Below, one piece after another: positions 1-6,883 of a DNA stretch of 15,542 nucleotides. Position numbers and translations under genes: made by a program. Source of the DNA: Succinivibrionaceae bacterium UBA3769 (GTDB taxonomy: Bacteria; Pseudomonadota; Gammaproteobacteria; Enterobacterales; Succinivibrionaceae); assembly GCA_002372325.1 (NCBI GenBank), contig DFFT01000175.1, positions 1 through 15,542 on the forward strand. Direction: 5' to 3'. Position 1 is the stretch's first letter, and each line of letters begins with the position of its first letter. Under the pieces are notes generated by a model that did not search any database, had not been told where the DNA came from, and saw only the letters and a program-made list of their open reading frames with translations.

Positions 1-79
1 CCCCACATTCCCCCGGTTTGTCCGAACATCAGCGGCCAAAGGAAAAAATCGTGGTCTTAGTTCTGTTTCTGATGATTCT

Positions 80-112
80 CTCAGCAGTTCCCGGCCGCTC
101 AGCAGTTCCCGG
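80..112. repeat. 15-bp direct repeat at the 3' end of the radical SAM gene
   Basis: CTCAGCAGTTCCCGG occurs at 80-94 and again at 98-112, a period of 18 bp. The right-hand copy contains the stop codon of the radical SAM gene. It looks like a small tandem duplication; no function is evident. Confidence 0.7.
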
Positions 113-953
113 TGTAAACATGATCAAGATGCTTCCGGGCGACCTCCGCCAAATGGTATACCGTTTCCACGGGAGTCGCCTTGCGATCAATCATGCGGAA
201 TTTCGGAAAAAATCGCGTAACATGGAGGGGAATTCCCTTCCCGATTGCATTGCCAGCCGCATCCCGGAGCCCGGCCACCCAGCCGGCAAGAAGATCCATG
301 GCCTCATCGGTGTCATTTTCCCCGGTAATAACAAGATTGGTGATCTCCACGTGGCACTTCTGAACCGCCCGGGAAATAAACTCCTTAACCATTTCCAGAT
401 CTCCGCCCATAAGCTTGCGGTACAGCCGGGCATCAAAGCATTTGAGATCAATGTTCATGGCATCAATATAAGGAAGAAGCTCATCCAGCACCTCCGGAGT
501 CGCCGTGCCGTTGGTCACCATCACATTGACCAGGCCGGCCTCATGCGCCAGTTTTGCAGTGTCCCTTACAAACTCATAGGCTACCAGAGGTTCGTTATAG
601 GTATAGGCCACTCCGATATTGCCCCGTTCCCGGAGACGGGAAGCTGCCGTTACAATTTCCTGGGATGTTGTTTGTCTGGCGCCATGCCCGGAGAGAGCTT
701 CATCCGACCAGGAGATCTCGAAGTTCTGACAGAAGGGACAGCGGAGATTGCAGCCGTAGCTCCCGACAGAGAAAATCATGCTTCCCGGCATAAAGTGATA
801 AAGGGGCTTCTTCTCAATGGGATCCAAAGCCATGGAGGTTATTCTGCCGTAGGAAAGCGGCACGATCTTACCCTCTTTGAGAGTCCGCACCCCGCAGATG
901 CCGGTTTTCTTCTCAGCAAGATCACAGTGTCTGAAGCATACTCCGCATCTCAT
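99..953 (-). CDS. amrS: AmmeMemoRadiSam-type radical SAM enzyme
   Basis: A 284-aa radical SAM protein of the AmmeMemoRadiSam / PflA-like group, expected to bind a [4Fe-4S] cluster and cleave S-adenosylmethionine; the substrate of this family is not known to me. The cluster motif CxxxCxxC is C68, C72 and C75 in GCNLRCPFCQN. The family's extra N-terminal cysteines are C3, C6, C10 and C20 (CGVCFRHC...GICGVR), followed by the typical DPIEKKPLYHF block at about 44-54. The ATG at 953 is preceded by GGAGG at good spacing. Slightly short for the family, but the N-terminal Cys block is present, so the start is plausible. The usual partners, AMMECR1 and Memo-like proteins, are not in this window. The stop codon lies in one copy of a 15-bp direct repeat. 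Family assignment is confident, exact reaction unknown. Confidence 0.88.
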   Translation of the reverse strand: MRCGVCFRHCDLAEKKTGICGVRTLKEGKIVPLSYGRITSMALDPIEKKPLYHFMPGSMIFSVGSYGCNLRCPFCQNFEISWSDEALSGHGARQTTSQEIVTAASRLRERGNIGVAYTYNEPLVAYEFVRDTAKLAHEAGLVNVMVTNGTATPEVLDELLPYIDAMNIDLKCFDARLYRKLMGGDLEMVKEFISRAVQKCHVEITNLVITGENDTDEAMDLLAGWVAGLRDAAGNAIGKGIPLHVTRFFPKFRMIDRKATPVETVYHLAEVARKHLDHVYTGNC

Positions 954-1252
954 CCCGCTATCCTCCGTATGAATTCCATAAGCCGCTCGAAAACTCCGAG
1001 GAGTTCAGGATCGTAACTTAAACGCCTCTCTGAATACCCCCGCTCTCAGAACCGAATCAGGTCTGAGAACCGAACGCAGCATACCTGTCATTATGCCCGC
1101 AAACCTCCTAAAAATCCAAAGGAGCGAGTCAATGTGTGAGAGCGGCAGCTCTGAAATCAAAAAAACAGGCTCTAAAAAGCGAAAAAAAGTGAACACCAAT
1201 GCTGTCTCGGGCCCCGGCATTAGCACTTTCCCGCAAATAATCCCGGGATCAG
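954..1252. other. Gene-free stretch between divergent genes
   Basis: About 300 bases between the start of the minus-strand radical SAM gene and the promoter region of the plus-strand gene at 1312. It contains an imperfect direct repeat around 1046-1076 (CAGAACCGAA / GAGAACCGAA). A 73-codon minus-strand ORF here has no recognisable family. I see no RNA gene, riboswitch or convincing terminator. Confidence 0.5.
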
Positions 1253-1281
1253 AATACAGAATCCGGTAAATCAGGTAGAAT
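1253..1281 (+). promoter_or_regulatory. Possible sigma70-type promoter
   Basis: AATACA (1253-1258, 3/6 match to the -35 consensus), a 17-bp spacer, then TAGAAT (1276-1281, 5/6 match to TATAAT), about 30 bp upstream of the ATG at 1312. The weak -35 makes this tentative. Confidence 0.35.
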
Positions 1282-1311
1282 CAGACTGATAACAGCTTAA
1301 GGAACGCAAAG

Positions 1312-2292
1312 ATGGTAACCAGACACCGCGGCATCATCACCAAAAAAGCCGCTCCGGGCAGTCCCGGAACAATTTTTGACGGGCACGTCGTATCCTTCTA
1401 CCTGGATTCCCCGCAGGTTAACGGCTTTTCAGAAGGGGATCTTTGCGACTACACCATCAGCATTTCCGGTGAAGGACGGGAGGCCGTGCATATTCTCCCG
1501 CCCGCGGGAAGAGGCCCTAACAGTCCCGAAGCCCGGGCCTTCGCCGGCCTTGAGCCCCTGCCGGAGGAACCCCGGAAAGGAGCCTCCCGGGCTGCCCCTT
1601 CCGGAGAGACCGCTTCTGAAAATACTAAGCCGCATCCCGAAGATGCCGCAGGAAAAGACTCCGGACTTCTTCCGGTGTACCGGGAATTCCGCAGCATTCT
1701 CATCTCCCGGGATATGGATCAAAGCGCTTTTGAGAACCGGTTTACCGGAGACCGCGTCCTGCTCCTCTCTATTCCCTATCACTTTTCCTGCGCTCCCAAT
1801 ATGCCCTGTTCCCGCAGCATGGTGGAACGCCATCTTCTGTCTCTGGCGGAAAGCATGGGGTTTAATGCCGTGCTCTCCAATAACTTTTCCGGGCCGGGAC
1901 ACCATAACCGCCCGCCTCTCACCACACTTCCAGAAACCCTCGGCACTCCGGAACCGGAAAGCATCGCCGCGGAGCTGGAATGGATCCCTGAAGAGGACGA
2001 TGAAAACGAAGGAGAGTCAGCGATCCGGGTTTACCACATTGATGCGGTGCTGGGATATTTTGTGGAAATCGCCGAATATTCGGACAATGCCGCATTGGCC
2101 CGGGAAAGAAACCGCTTCTTCGCCCGCAAGAGAAATCTGATTCTGGAAGCCTTTAACAAGCACCGGGCGGTCAAGGCCACCGGACAGAAGGCGGTGCTTA
2201 TCATTGCGCTTATCGGCATCACCCTGCTGATTCTGCTTATCTGGCAGCTCTGGAAAGGCGGGAACTACCTTTTGTACCAGCTTTTCGGGTAG
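1312..2292 (+). CDS. Hypothetical protein, C-terminal membrane anchor
   Basis: A 326-aa protein that I do not recognise. The ATG at 1312 follows TAAGGAA (1298-1304). Residues 5-62 resemble an OB-fold cold-shock domain in outline: RGIITKK, then VVSFYL, FSEGDLCDYTI and GREAVHI, matching the G-T-V ... V-F-x-H ... G-F-x-x-G-x-x-V-x-F ... G-P-x-A-x-x-V layout. The aromatic RNA-binding residues are not clearly kept, so this is only a suggestion. Residues 63-110 are Pro/Gly/Glu-rich and probably flexible. A middle domain at about 120-280 contains a Cys pair (SCAPNMPC) and an acidic stretch. One hydrophobic segment at about 293-312 is followed by a short tail, so the protein is probably tail-anchored with its bulk in the cytoplasm. 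Its neighbours give no functional hint. Confidence 0.75.
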   Translation: MVTRHRGIITKKAAPGSPGTIFDGHVVSFYLDSPQVNGFSEGDLCDYTISISGEGREAVHILPPAGRGPNSPEARAFAGLEPLPEEPRKGASRAAPSGETASENTKPHPEDAAGKDSGLLPVYREFRSILISRDMDQSAFENRFTGDRVLLLSIPYHFSCAPNMPCSRSMVERHLLSLAESMGFNAVLSNNFSGPGHHNRPPLTTLPETLGTPEPESIAAELEWIPEEDDENEGESAIRVYHIDAVLGYFVEIAEYSDNAALARERNRFFARKRNLILEAFNKHRAVKATGQKAVLIIALIGITLLILLIWQLWKGGNYLLYQLFG

Positions 2293-2426
2293 TCCCGTAA
2301 AGTAAAGCAAAAGAAAAGGCGGGTTACATACCGTGAGGCAACAAAACCTCAGAATCAGCAAGCAGGCACTAATCTGGTAGCAAGCAGAAAACCGGAAGAC
2401 AGCAGTAACACGATCCGGTCTTATGT

Positions 2427-2858
2427 TTAATCGTCATTCACTTCCAAAAGCAGTGCCTGCTTTCTGGTCTCTTCGGCCACAAAGCCGGCGGAATTAAGCT
2501 GGTCAATACTCCCCAGATTCACCTGGTACACATACTCAGCCATAAGATCCCGGTACTTTATCCAGGCTCTTTCCGCCTCCTTAAGCTTCTTTTTGCAGAG
2601 ATCCACTCCGGTACCGCCGGTAATCTCCCTTCTGACCTCGCAATGCTTCATGGCCTTCTTGTAGTTATCGTTCAGGAGTTTGTCGTAATGCTTTCTGGCG
2701 ATGGAAATGCAGTCAAGGATGTCCGTATTGGCGGTAGCCTTCTTCATGCACTTGGCATAGCCGGGCACCTCTTTGTTAAAATCGGCCTCGGAATCTGCCA
2801 GAGCGGCGGAACACAGAAGAGCGGCAGCAATGGCTGCGGCGATGCCGGTGAATTTCAT
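2427..2858 (-). CDS. LprI/DUF1311-like periplasmic protein
   Basis: A 143-aa secreted protein of the LprI N-terminal / DUF1311 type; some relatives inhibit lysozyme. Residues 1-21 form a Sec signal peptide (MKFTGIAAAIAAALL, then CSAALA) with a signal peptidase I site after ALA; no good lipobox is seen. The mature part has the family pattern of spaced cysteines (YAKCM, ILDC, MKHC, DLC), the hallmark AERAWIKYRD and a C-terminal ETRKQALLL helix. The start is set at the ATG at 2858 because it begins the signal peptide and follows GCGAGG at 5-nt spacing; a longer frame back to 2966 would put a non-signal extension in front. Lysozyme inhibition is not shown by the sequence. Convergent with the preceding plus-strand gene. 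Confidence 0.75.
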   Translation of the reverse strand: MKFTGIAAAIAAALLCSAALADSEADFNKEVPGYAKCMKKATANTDILDCISIARKHYDKLLNDNYKKAMKHCEVRREITGGTGVDLCKKKLKEAERAWIKYRDLMAEYVYQVNLGSIDQLNSAGFVAEETRKQALLLEVNDD

Positions 2859-3040
2859 AAAAACCTCGCAAAAATTACAAAATACGGAAGAGTTCCGGAA
2901 AGGCTCCTGAAAAAAGCAGGAATCCCTGGCTGATAATAACACAAAACCCCGCCGGCAAATAATCATCGATCTTCAGCACGCCGCCATTTACGCCCGCATC
3001 ACACATTTATCTCATCTTTGTCATGTCCTTTCGGTTTTGC

Positions 3041-3068
3041 TTGAAATCATAGCGCATAGCGCTATAAT
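3041..3068 (+). promoter_or_regulatory. Methyltransferase promoter with two GCGC sites in the spacer
   Basis: TTGAAA (3041-3046), a 16-bp spacer and a perfect TATAAT (3063-3068). The spacer holds a tandem repeat of ATAGCGC (3049-3055 and 3056-3062), giving GCGC at 3052-3055 and 3059-3062; the second abuts the -10 and forms the palindrome ATAGCGCTAT (3056-3065). GCGC is the expected target of the enzyme encoded just downstream. Transcription would start near 3075, ahead of the Shine-Dalgarno sequence at about 3082-3090, which supports the ATG at 3097. Confidence 0.75.
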
Positions 3069-3096
3069 TTCACCGCCCTTTGGAAGGTGGGAACAC

Positions 3097-4080
3097 ATGA
3101 TAAAAATAGCGAAAAAACTCCTTAAGAACTACACATTCATTGATCTTTTTGCCGGTCTGGGCGGCTTTCGGCTGGCCCTGGAATCACTGGGAGCCAAATG
3201 CGTCTATTCCAACGAATGGGATAAGGATGCCCAGCGTGTTTACGAGCAGAATTTCGGAGATCTTCCGGAAGGCGATATCACTCAGGTAAACGAAAAGGAT
3301 ATTCCGGCCCATGATATCCTCTGCGCCGGCTTCCCCTGCCAGGCGTTTTCTATCAGCGGCAAGCAGAGGGGCTTCGAAGACAGCCGGGGCACCCTGTTTT
3401 TTGATGTGGCGAGGATCGTTAAGGAAAAAAGACCCAAAGTGGTTTTTATGGAAAACGTTAAAAACTTTGCCTTCCATGACGGCGGCAGAACCCTGGAGGT
3501 GGTTAAGGGCACCATGGAGGAGCTGGGCTACAGCTTCCATCAAAGGGTGCTTAATTCCGTGGATTACGGCATTCCCCAGAAGCGCGAAAGAATCTACATG
3601 GTCTGCTTCCGGAATGACATTGATTCCGCAGACTTTGCCTTTCCCAAGCCGTTTCCGCTAACAAAGCACGTGGAGGATTTTCTGCTTGATGACGAGAATG
3701 AGGTCAGACACCTTTATGTTAACCGGAGCGACATGGTGTTAAGGGACACGAACAACATTCAGCCTGCCAGCAAGACCATCCGCATCGGCACCGTTAATAA
3801 AGGGGGCCAGGGAGAGCGGATCTACAGTCCCAAGGGCATTGCCGTCACCCTTTCGGCTTACGGCGGTGGTGTTTTTGCCAAAACCGGCGGTTATCTCATA
3901 AACGGAAAAACCCGGAAGCTTCACCCCCGGGAGTGCGCCCGTATCATGGGATACCCGGACAGCTACAAAATGAGCGATAAGCCCGGCCAGGCATATAAGC
4001 AGTTCGGTAATTCCGTGGTCATTGACGTTCTCCAGCTCATCGCTCAGCAGATCGGCGAAACCGTGAGACATCAGGCATGA
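3097..4080 (+). CDS. DNA (cytosine-5) methyltransferase, M.HhaI-like (GCGC)
   Basis: A 327-aa type II C5-cytosine methyltransferase, the same length as M.HhaI from memory and very similar throughout. It should methylate the inner cytosine of GCGC and protect host DNA from the endonuclease encoded at 4434-5321. Motif I is FIDLFAGLGGF (14-24). The catalytic loop has GFPCQ with C81, as in M.HhaI. Motif VI is ENV with E119, motif VIII is QKRER with R163 and R165, and motif X is QFGNSVVIDV. The target-recognition region contains GGQGERIYS (Q238, equivalent to Gln237 of M.HhaI) and LSAYGGGVFAKTGGYL, both near-identical to my memory of M.HhaI, so GCGC specificity is a strong inference. The ATG at 3097 has GGAAGGTGGG upstream; an earlier in-frame start at 3037 lies before the promoter and is rejected. 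The stop overlaps the next gene by ATGA. Confidence 0.95.
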   Translation: MIKIAKKLLKNYTFIDLFAGLGGFRLALESLGAKCVYSNEWDKDAQRVYEQNFGDLPEGDITQVNEKDIPAHDILCAGFPCQAFSISGKQRGFEDSRGTLFFDVARIVKEKRPKVVFMENVKNFAFHDGGRTLEVVKGTMEELGYSFHQRVLNSVDYGIPQKRERIYMVCFRNDIDSADFAFPKPFPLTKHVEDFLLDDENEVRHLYVNRSDMVLRDTNNIQPASKTIRIGTVNKGGQGERIYSPKGIAVTLSAYGGGVFAKTGGYLINGKTRKLHPRECARIMGYPDSYKMSDKPGQAYKQFGNSVVIDVLQLIAQQIGETVRHQA

Positions 4081-4412
4081 ACGAAATAGATTTCCGAAAC
4101 TGGCTGGAAAGGAACGGCAAAAACCGCAAGGTCATCAGCGATAATGTTTCCCGCCTGAAAAGGATCGAGCGGGAGCTCGGCCGCTGCGATATAGACGAGG
4201 AGTACCGCCGCGATCAATGCCGGAGCCTGCTGCTTTCCTTTTCCGGTAAATGCGGCAGCGAGGCGGTCAAGTCTTATGACGTTTCCGGCCTCCCTGCCAG
4301 CACGCATCACATCTCCCGCTATGCCATTAACCTGTATGTAAAATTCAGGAATGACACGAAACATGCCGCGGAGAATGCCGCAGGCAATGATGCGGAAAAA
4401 AGCCCTGAATAA
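4077..4412 (+). CDS. Small restriction-system-associated protein of unknown function
   Basis: A 111-aa predicted cytoplasmic, mostly helical, highly charged protein. Its ATG overlaps the methyltransferase TGA (ATGA, 4077-4080), so it is probably translationally coupled. The N-terminal pattern DFRNWLERNG...ISDNVSRLKRIERELG...DIDEEYRRDQC resembles, from memory, small proteins found beside other restriction-modification genes, with a helical fold reminiscent of the core-binding domain of integrases. It is not a classic C (controller) protein: I see no Xre-type helix-turn-helix. The last 20 residues are Ala/Asn/Glu-rich and probably disordered. It ends 21 bp before the stop of the convergent endonuclease gene. 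A role in helping the methyltransferase or endonuclease, or in regulation, is only a guess. Confidence 0.7.
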   Translation: MNEIDFRNWLERNGKNRKVISDNVSRLKRIERELGRCDIDEEYRRDQCRSLLLSFSGKCGSEAVKSYDVSGLPASTHHISRYAINLYVKFRNDTKHAAENAAGNDAEKSPE

Positions 4413-4433
4413 GGACGCGGCTTCCCGCAGGGA

Positions 4434-5321
4434 TCAAAGATAGGAGAGAAACTCCCCGTCGCTTATTCCAGGGGGCGGATTTTTCCGGATGTCCAAAGTG
4501 AATATCACATTGGCATTTTTGGTATTGGAAAGCCTCCGGATCTCGTAGATGTATTCTCCCGGAGCACACATTAAAGCCCTCATATCGCCGCTGACTGTTT
4601 TGATTTCATCCGAGAACTTATATCTGGTTTCCTGAATACTGAAAAACACCGGCTTTATTTCCCTGACTGTTATCACCAGAAGCTTGCCGTCTCTGGAATG
4701 ATAGCGGGCTTCATACTTGTCCAATCTGTCCGCCAGATAATTGCGCACCCTTTGATGTTCCTTTGCCGGAAGAGATGATGAACCGCTGGGCTTACTGCGA
4801 TATGTTGCTGAAATAGCGAAGTAGTCAGCTATCCTCTTCAGCGGAAAAACCTGAAACCGCCCTTCATTGGCCAGTCCTGTAATCATAAGCTTTACGCCGC
4901 TATTGGCATATTTCCCCGCTACCCAGTTATAGAATATCTTCGGAGAGCCCGGCATCCCATCAAGGGAGACCCCCGCAGTACCGGCATTGGAATACCGTTC
5001 ATAATTCCTGTTCATGTACTCAATGATCTTTTTTGTCTCGGGAGTCTCCTTTGTTTTGTTCCTTTGGCTGAAATAAAACCGGCGTCGTGCCTGGTCTTCC
5101 AGCACCACAAACTGCCCGCATTGCGAACCATATTTCTTGGCCTCAATGCTGAATTTGCAATCTCCTCTGACAAGTACTCTGATATCTGTCGCCGTGGAAT
5201 CTCTGTCGCCCATAAGCTCGAATGAGGCATAGCCGCGGAACCTTTTGTTAAGATACTCTGCGCAGCTTACTTCAAATTCACGCCAGGAAACATCTTTGGC
5301 ATGGCTTTCAAATAATGACAT
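4434..5321 (-). CDS. R.HhaI-like type II restriction endonuclease (GCGC)
   Basis: A 295-aa endonuclease, the partner of the methyltransferase at 3097-4080, expected to cut unmethylated GCGC. The active site looks like PD-(D/E)XK: D46 in DSTATDI, then IEAK with E60 and K62. Blocks shared with my memory of R.HhaI are WREFEVSCAEYLNK (13-26), DSTATDI, IEAKKYGSQCGQFV, the KKIIEYM segment, IFYNW, ATYRSKPSGS and LSNTKNANVIFTL near the C terminus. It is somewhat longer than R.HhaI (about 260 aa by memory), with the extra length partly in the middle. The ATG at 5321 follows CGGAGA at 6-nt spacing. It is convergent with the methyltransferase cluster, so the two are transcribed from separate promoters; I found no GCGC in the first 120 bp upstream of this gene. 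No frameshift or missing active-site residue is seen, so it is probably active. Confidence 0.9.
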   Translation of the reverse strand: MSLFESHAKDVSWREFEVSCAEYLNKRFRGYASFELMGDRDSTATDIRVLVRGDCKFSIEAKKYGSQCGQFVVLEDQARRRFYFSQRNKTKETPETKKIIEYMNRNYERYSNAGTAGVSLDGMPGSPKIFYNWVAGKYANSGVKLMITGLANEGRFQVFPLKRIADYFAISATYRSKPSGSSSLPAKEHQRVRNYLADRLDKYEARYHSRDGKLLVITVREIKPVFFSIQETRYKFSDEIKTVSGDMRALMCAPGEYIYEIRRLSNTKNANVIFTLDIRKNPPPGISDGEFLSYL

Positions 5322-5524
5322 AATTCATCTCCGAAAAAATAATAGAAAGAAATTCCGCGGCGACACGAAAAAAAACGTATTTCTGAACAATTACCAGGCT
5401 GACAGCATCATAAATTTGTTACCTGAAAACCTGAGTTTGCGTGCCGCCGCATTAATTATTGTATGGCTGATATTTCAGGAATCAGGAGGCGACATCTCAA
5501 ATAAGTGAACTCACGCAGTTTTGC

Positions 5525-5541
5525 TTCATTTGAAAAATGAA
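5525..5541. promoter_or_regulatory. Perfect inverted repeat overlapping a -35 element
   Basis: TTCATTT (5525-5531), a 3-nt centre GAA, then AAATGAA (5535-5541). The -35 hexamer of the promoter at 5530-5558 lies within it, so it may be an operator for a dimeric repressor. It is AT-rich, so chance cannot be excluded. Confidence 0.35.
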
Positions 5542-5558
5542 ACATGGTGCGTTATTTT
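5530..5558 (+). promoter_or_regulatory. Promoter for the HNH endonuclease unit
   Basis: TTGAAA (5530-5535), a 17-bp spacer and TATTTT (5553-5558) on the plus strand. The predicted transcript would have a leader of about 145 nt before the short ORF at 5714 and about 215 nt before the HNH start. The remainder of the gap between the R gene (5321) and 5714 holds no other gene that I can support. Confidence 0.5.
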
Positions 5559-5713
5559 CAAAAAAACGTGATACCGGCGTGATGCCAGTCTTGCCCGAAA
5601 CAAAGACAGAAACAAGGCCGCTACGGTCTTGCCTCCCGCCGGCATCTCTGTTTTGGGACATGCGACGCTTTTTTACCGCGGCCTGTATGCTAACCTGGTA
5701 AAGGATCGGGGAA

Positions 5714-5785
5714 ATGATCACAGGCGAAATCAAACTTCCTTTCGCCGGTCAATCTTCCTTTCGGCTGCTGCGGGTACCCTCATGA
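5714..5785 (+). CDS. Possible 23-aa upstream ORF coupled to the HNH gene
   Basis: ATG at 5714 is preceded by AAGGATCGGGGAA (AAGG at 5701-5704), a much better ribosome-binding site than anything before the HNH start. The ORF encodes a 23-residue peptide beginning MITGEIKLPF and ends at TGA 5783-5785, overlapping the HNH start codon by ATGA (5782-5785). The arrangement is typical of translational coupling and would explain the absence of a Shine-Dalgarno sequence for the HNH gene. No family is recognised, and the peptide itself may have no function. Confidence 0.4.
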   Translation: MITGEIKLPFAGQSSFRLLRVPS

Positions 5786-6594
5786 ACACACCAAGACGAA
5801 ACTGGACACGCGAAGAGACCATTCTGGCATTTGAGCTGTACTGTCGGACGCCCTTCGGCCGCATTGGCAAGAGCAATCCGGACATTATCCGTCTTGCCGA
5901 GATCATTGGCCGGACGCCTGATGCCGTAGCTTTTAAGATGTGCAACCTGGCGCACTGCGATCCCGTGCATCAGGCCCGAAATGTCAGCGGTCTTGCCCAC
6001 GGCAGCAAAACCGATAAGGAAGTGTTTGAGGAATTCTCCCAAAGCTGGGATGAGCTCGCCATGAACGCTCAGGAGATCCTCGCCAGAATGACCAATAAAA
6101 CCCTTCTGGAGGTGGTGGAGGAAACTCTTAAAACACCGGAGGGCAGCGATCTTCCCGGTCTGGACAGTTTCCCGGCCGGCGACATCAGAGAACAGGTTAT
6201 TAAAACCCGGGTGGGGCAGGACTTCTTCAGAAAGGCAGTACTGGCAAACTACGGCAACGCCTGCTGCATTACCGGAATTGCCGAGCCCCGGCTTCTTATT
6301 GCGAGTCACATCAAGCCGTGGGCCGTCAGCAATGACCGTACTGAAAAGCTGAACCCCAGAAACGGACTCTGCCTGAATGCCCTGCATGACCGGGCCTTTG
6401 ATCAAGGGCTGATCACCGTGGATCCCGAGGATCACCGCATCATTATCTCCCGGCAGCTTGCGGAGGTGCCCATGGAGCAGGAAACCCGGGATTGGCTCAT
6501 GCATTTCAAAGATCAGAAGATCGCCAAGCCCGGTTCCTTCTTGCCGGATCCTGATTTTCTAGAATACCACAACGAGAAGATTTTTCTGAAATAG
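5782..6594 (+). CDS. HNH endonuclease, restriction-type
   Basis: A 270-aa HNH nuclease of the group often annotated as a putative restriction endonuclease. The N-terminal domain (about 8-75) has the family signature WTREETILAFELY, PFGRI, NPDIIRLAEIIGRTPDAVAFK and CNLAHCDP, probably a DNA-binding or specificity part. A helical linker follows at 76-130. The C-terminal HNH domain is at about 140-215, with FFRKAVLANYGNACCITG, the LLIASHIKPW histidine (H176), NPRNGLCLNALHDRAF (N194, H202) and DQGLI; all metal-binding and catalytic positions appear present. The ATG at 5782 is chosen because the family motif starts a few residues later and because it overlaps the stop of a small upstream ORF. It may be a second restriction activity alongside the HhaI-like system. 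No methyltransferase of its own is adjacent, so it could be modification-dependent or a solitary nuclease. Confidence 0.85.
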   Translation: MNTPRRNWTREETILAFELYCRTPFGRIGKSNPDIIRLAEIIGRTPDAVAFKMCNLAHCDPVHQARNVSGLAHGSKTDKEVFEEFSQSWDELAMNAQEILARMTNKTLLEVVEETLKTPEGSDLPGLDSFPAGDIREQVIKTRVGQDFFRKAVLANYGNACCITGIAEPRLLIASHIKPWAVSNDRTEKLNPRNGLCLNALHDRAFDQGLITVDPEDHRIIISRQLAEVPMEQETRDWLMHFKDQKIAKPGSFLPDPDFLEYHNEKIFLK

Positions 6595-6614
6595 TCCGGA
6601 ACAGGCCGGAACAG
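6595..6614. repeat. Tandem 10-bp repeat after the HNH stop
   Basis: TCCGGAACAG at 6595-6604 is followed directly by GCCGGAACAG at 6605-6614, differing at one base, just after the HNH stop codon. The rest of the gap to 6883 shows no gene or good terminator that I can support. Confidence 0.5.
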
Positions 6615-6883
6615 AACAGTGCCCTTCCGAAGTTCTGACTCTCTCCGTATTTCCGCTCGATTCACCCGGATCGCAGTCTGTCTCGCCGCATTTTCCCGCA
6701 ATGACTCACCCATGCTTCCGAAAATGGGAAAAGCTGCGGAATTCGGAAATGAAGATTCCCTGAACGTTCTTTTGCCACCCTTCCCCGTTGCTTCATCCCG
6801 TTGCCCTTTCATGGCACGATTACGAGATTGAGCCGGCTCTGCCTGAACTCGCCGCGGATTTGCGGATTCGCTGCTGTCCCGTT

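Noticed and set aside
18..1016. 332-codon open frame on the plus strand
   Set aside because: It is the shadow of the radical SAM gene on the other strand, with no recognisable motifs and no good ribosome-binding site.
1005..1226. 73-codon minus-strand ORF in the gap after the radical SAM gene start
   Set aside because: No family resemblance and no clear ribosome-binding site; the length is expected by chance.
2334..2351. TGAGG/CCTCA hairpin as a terminator between convergent genes
   Set aside because: Five-bp stem with an 8-nt loop and no T-run.
3037..3096. Upstream in-frame start for the methyltransferase
   Set aside because: It lies upstream of the -35/-10 promoter, lacks a Shine-Dalgarno sequence, and would make the protein longer than M.HhaI; 3097 gives exactly 327 aa.
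4417..4428. Hairpin GCGG-CTTC-CCGC between the convergent genes as a terminator
   Set aside because: Only a 4-bp stem and no T-run on either strand.
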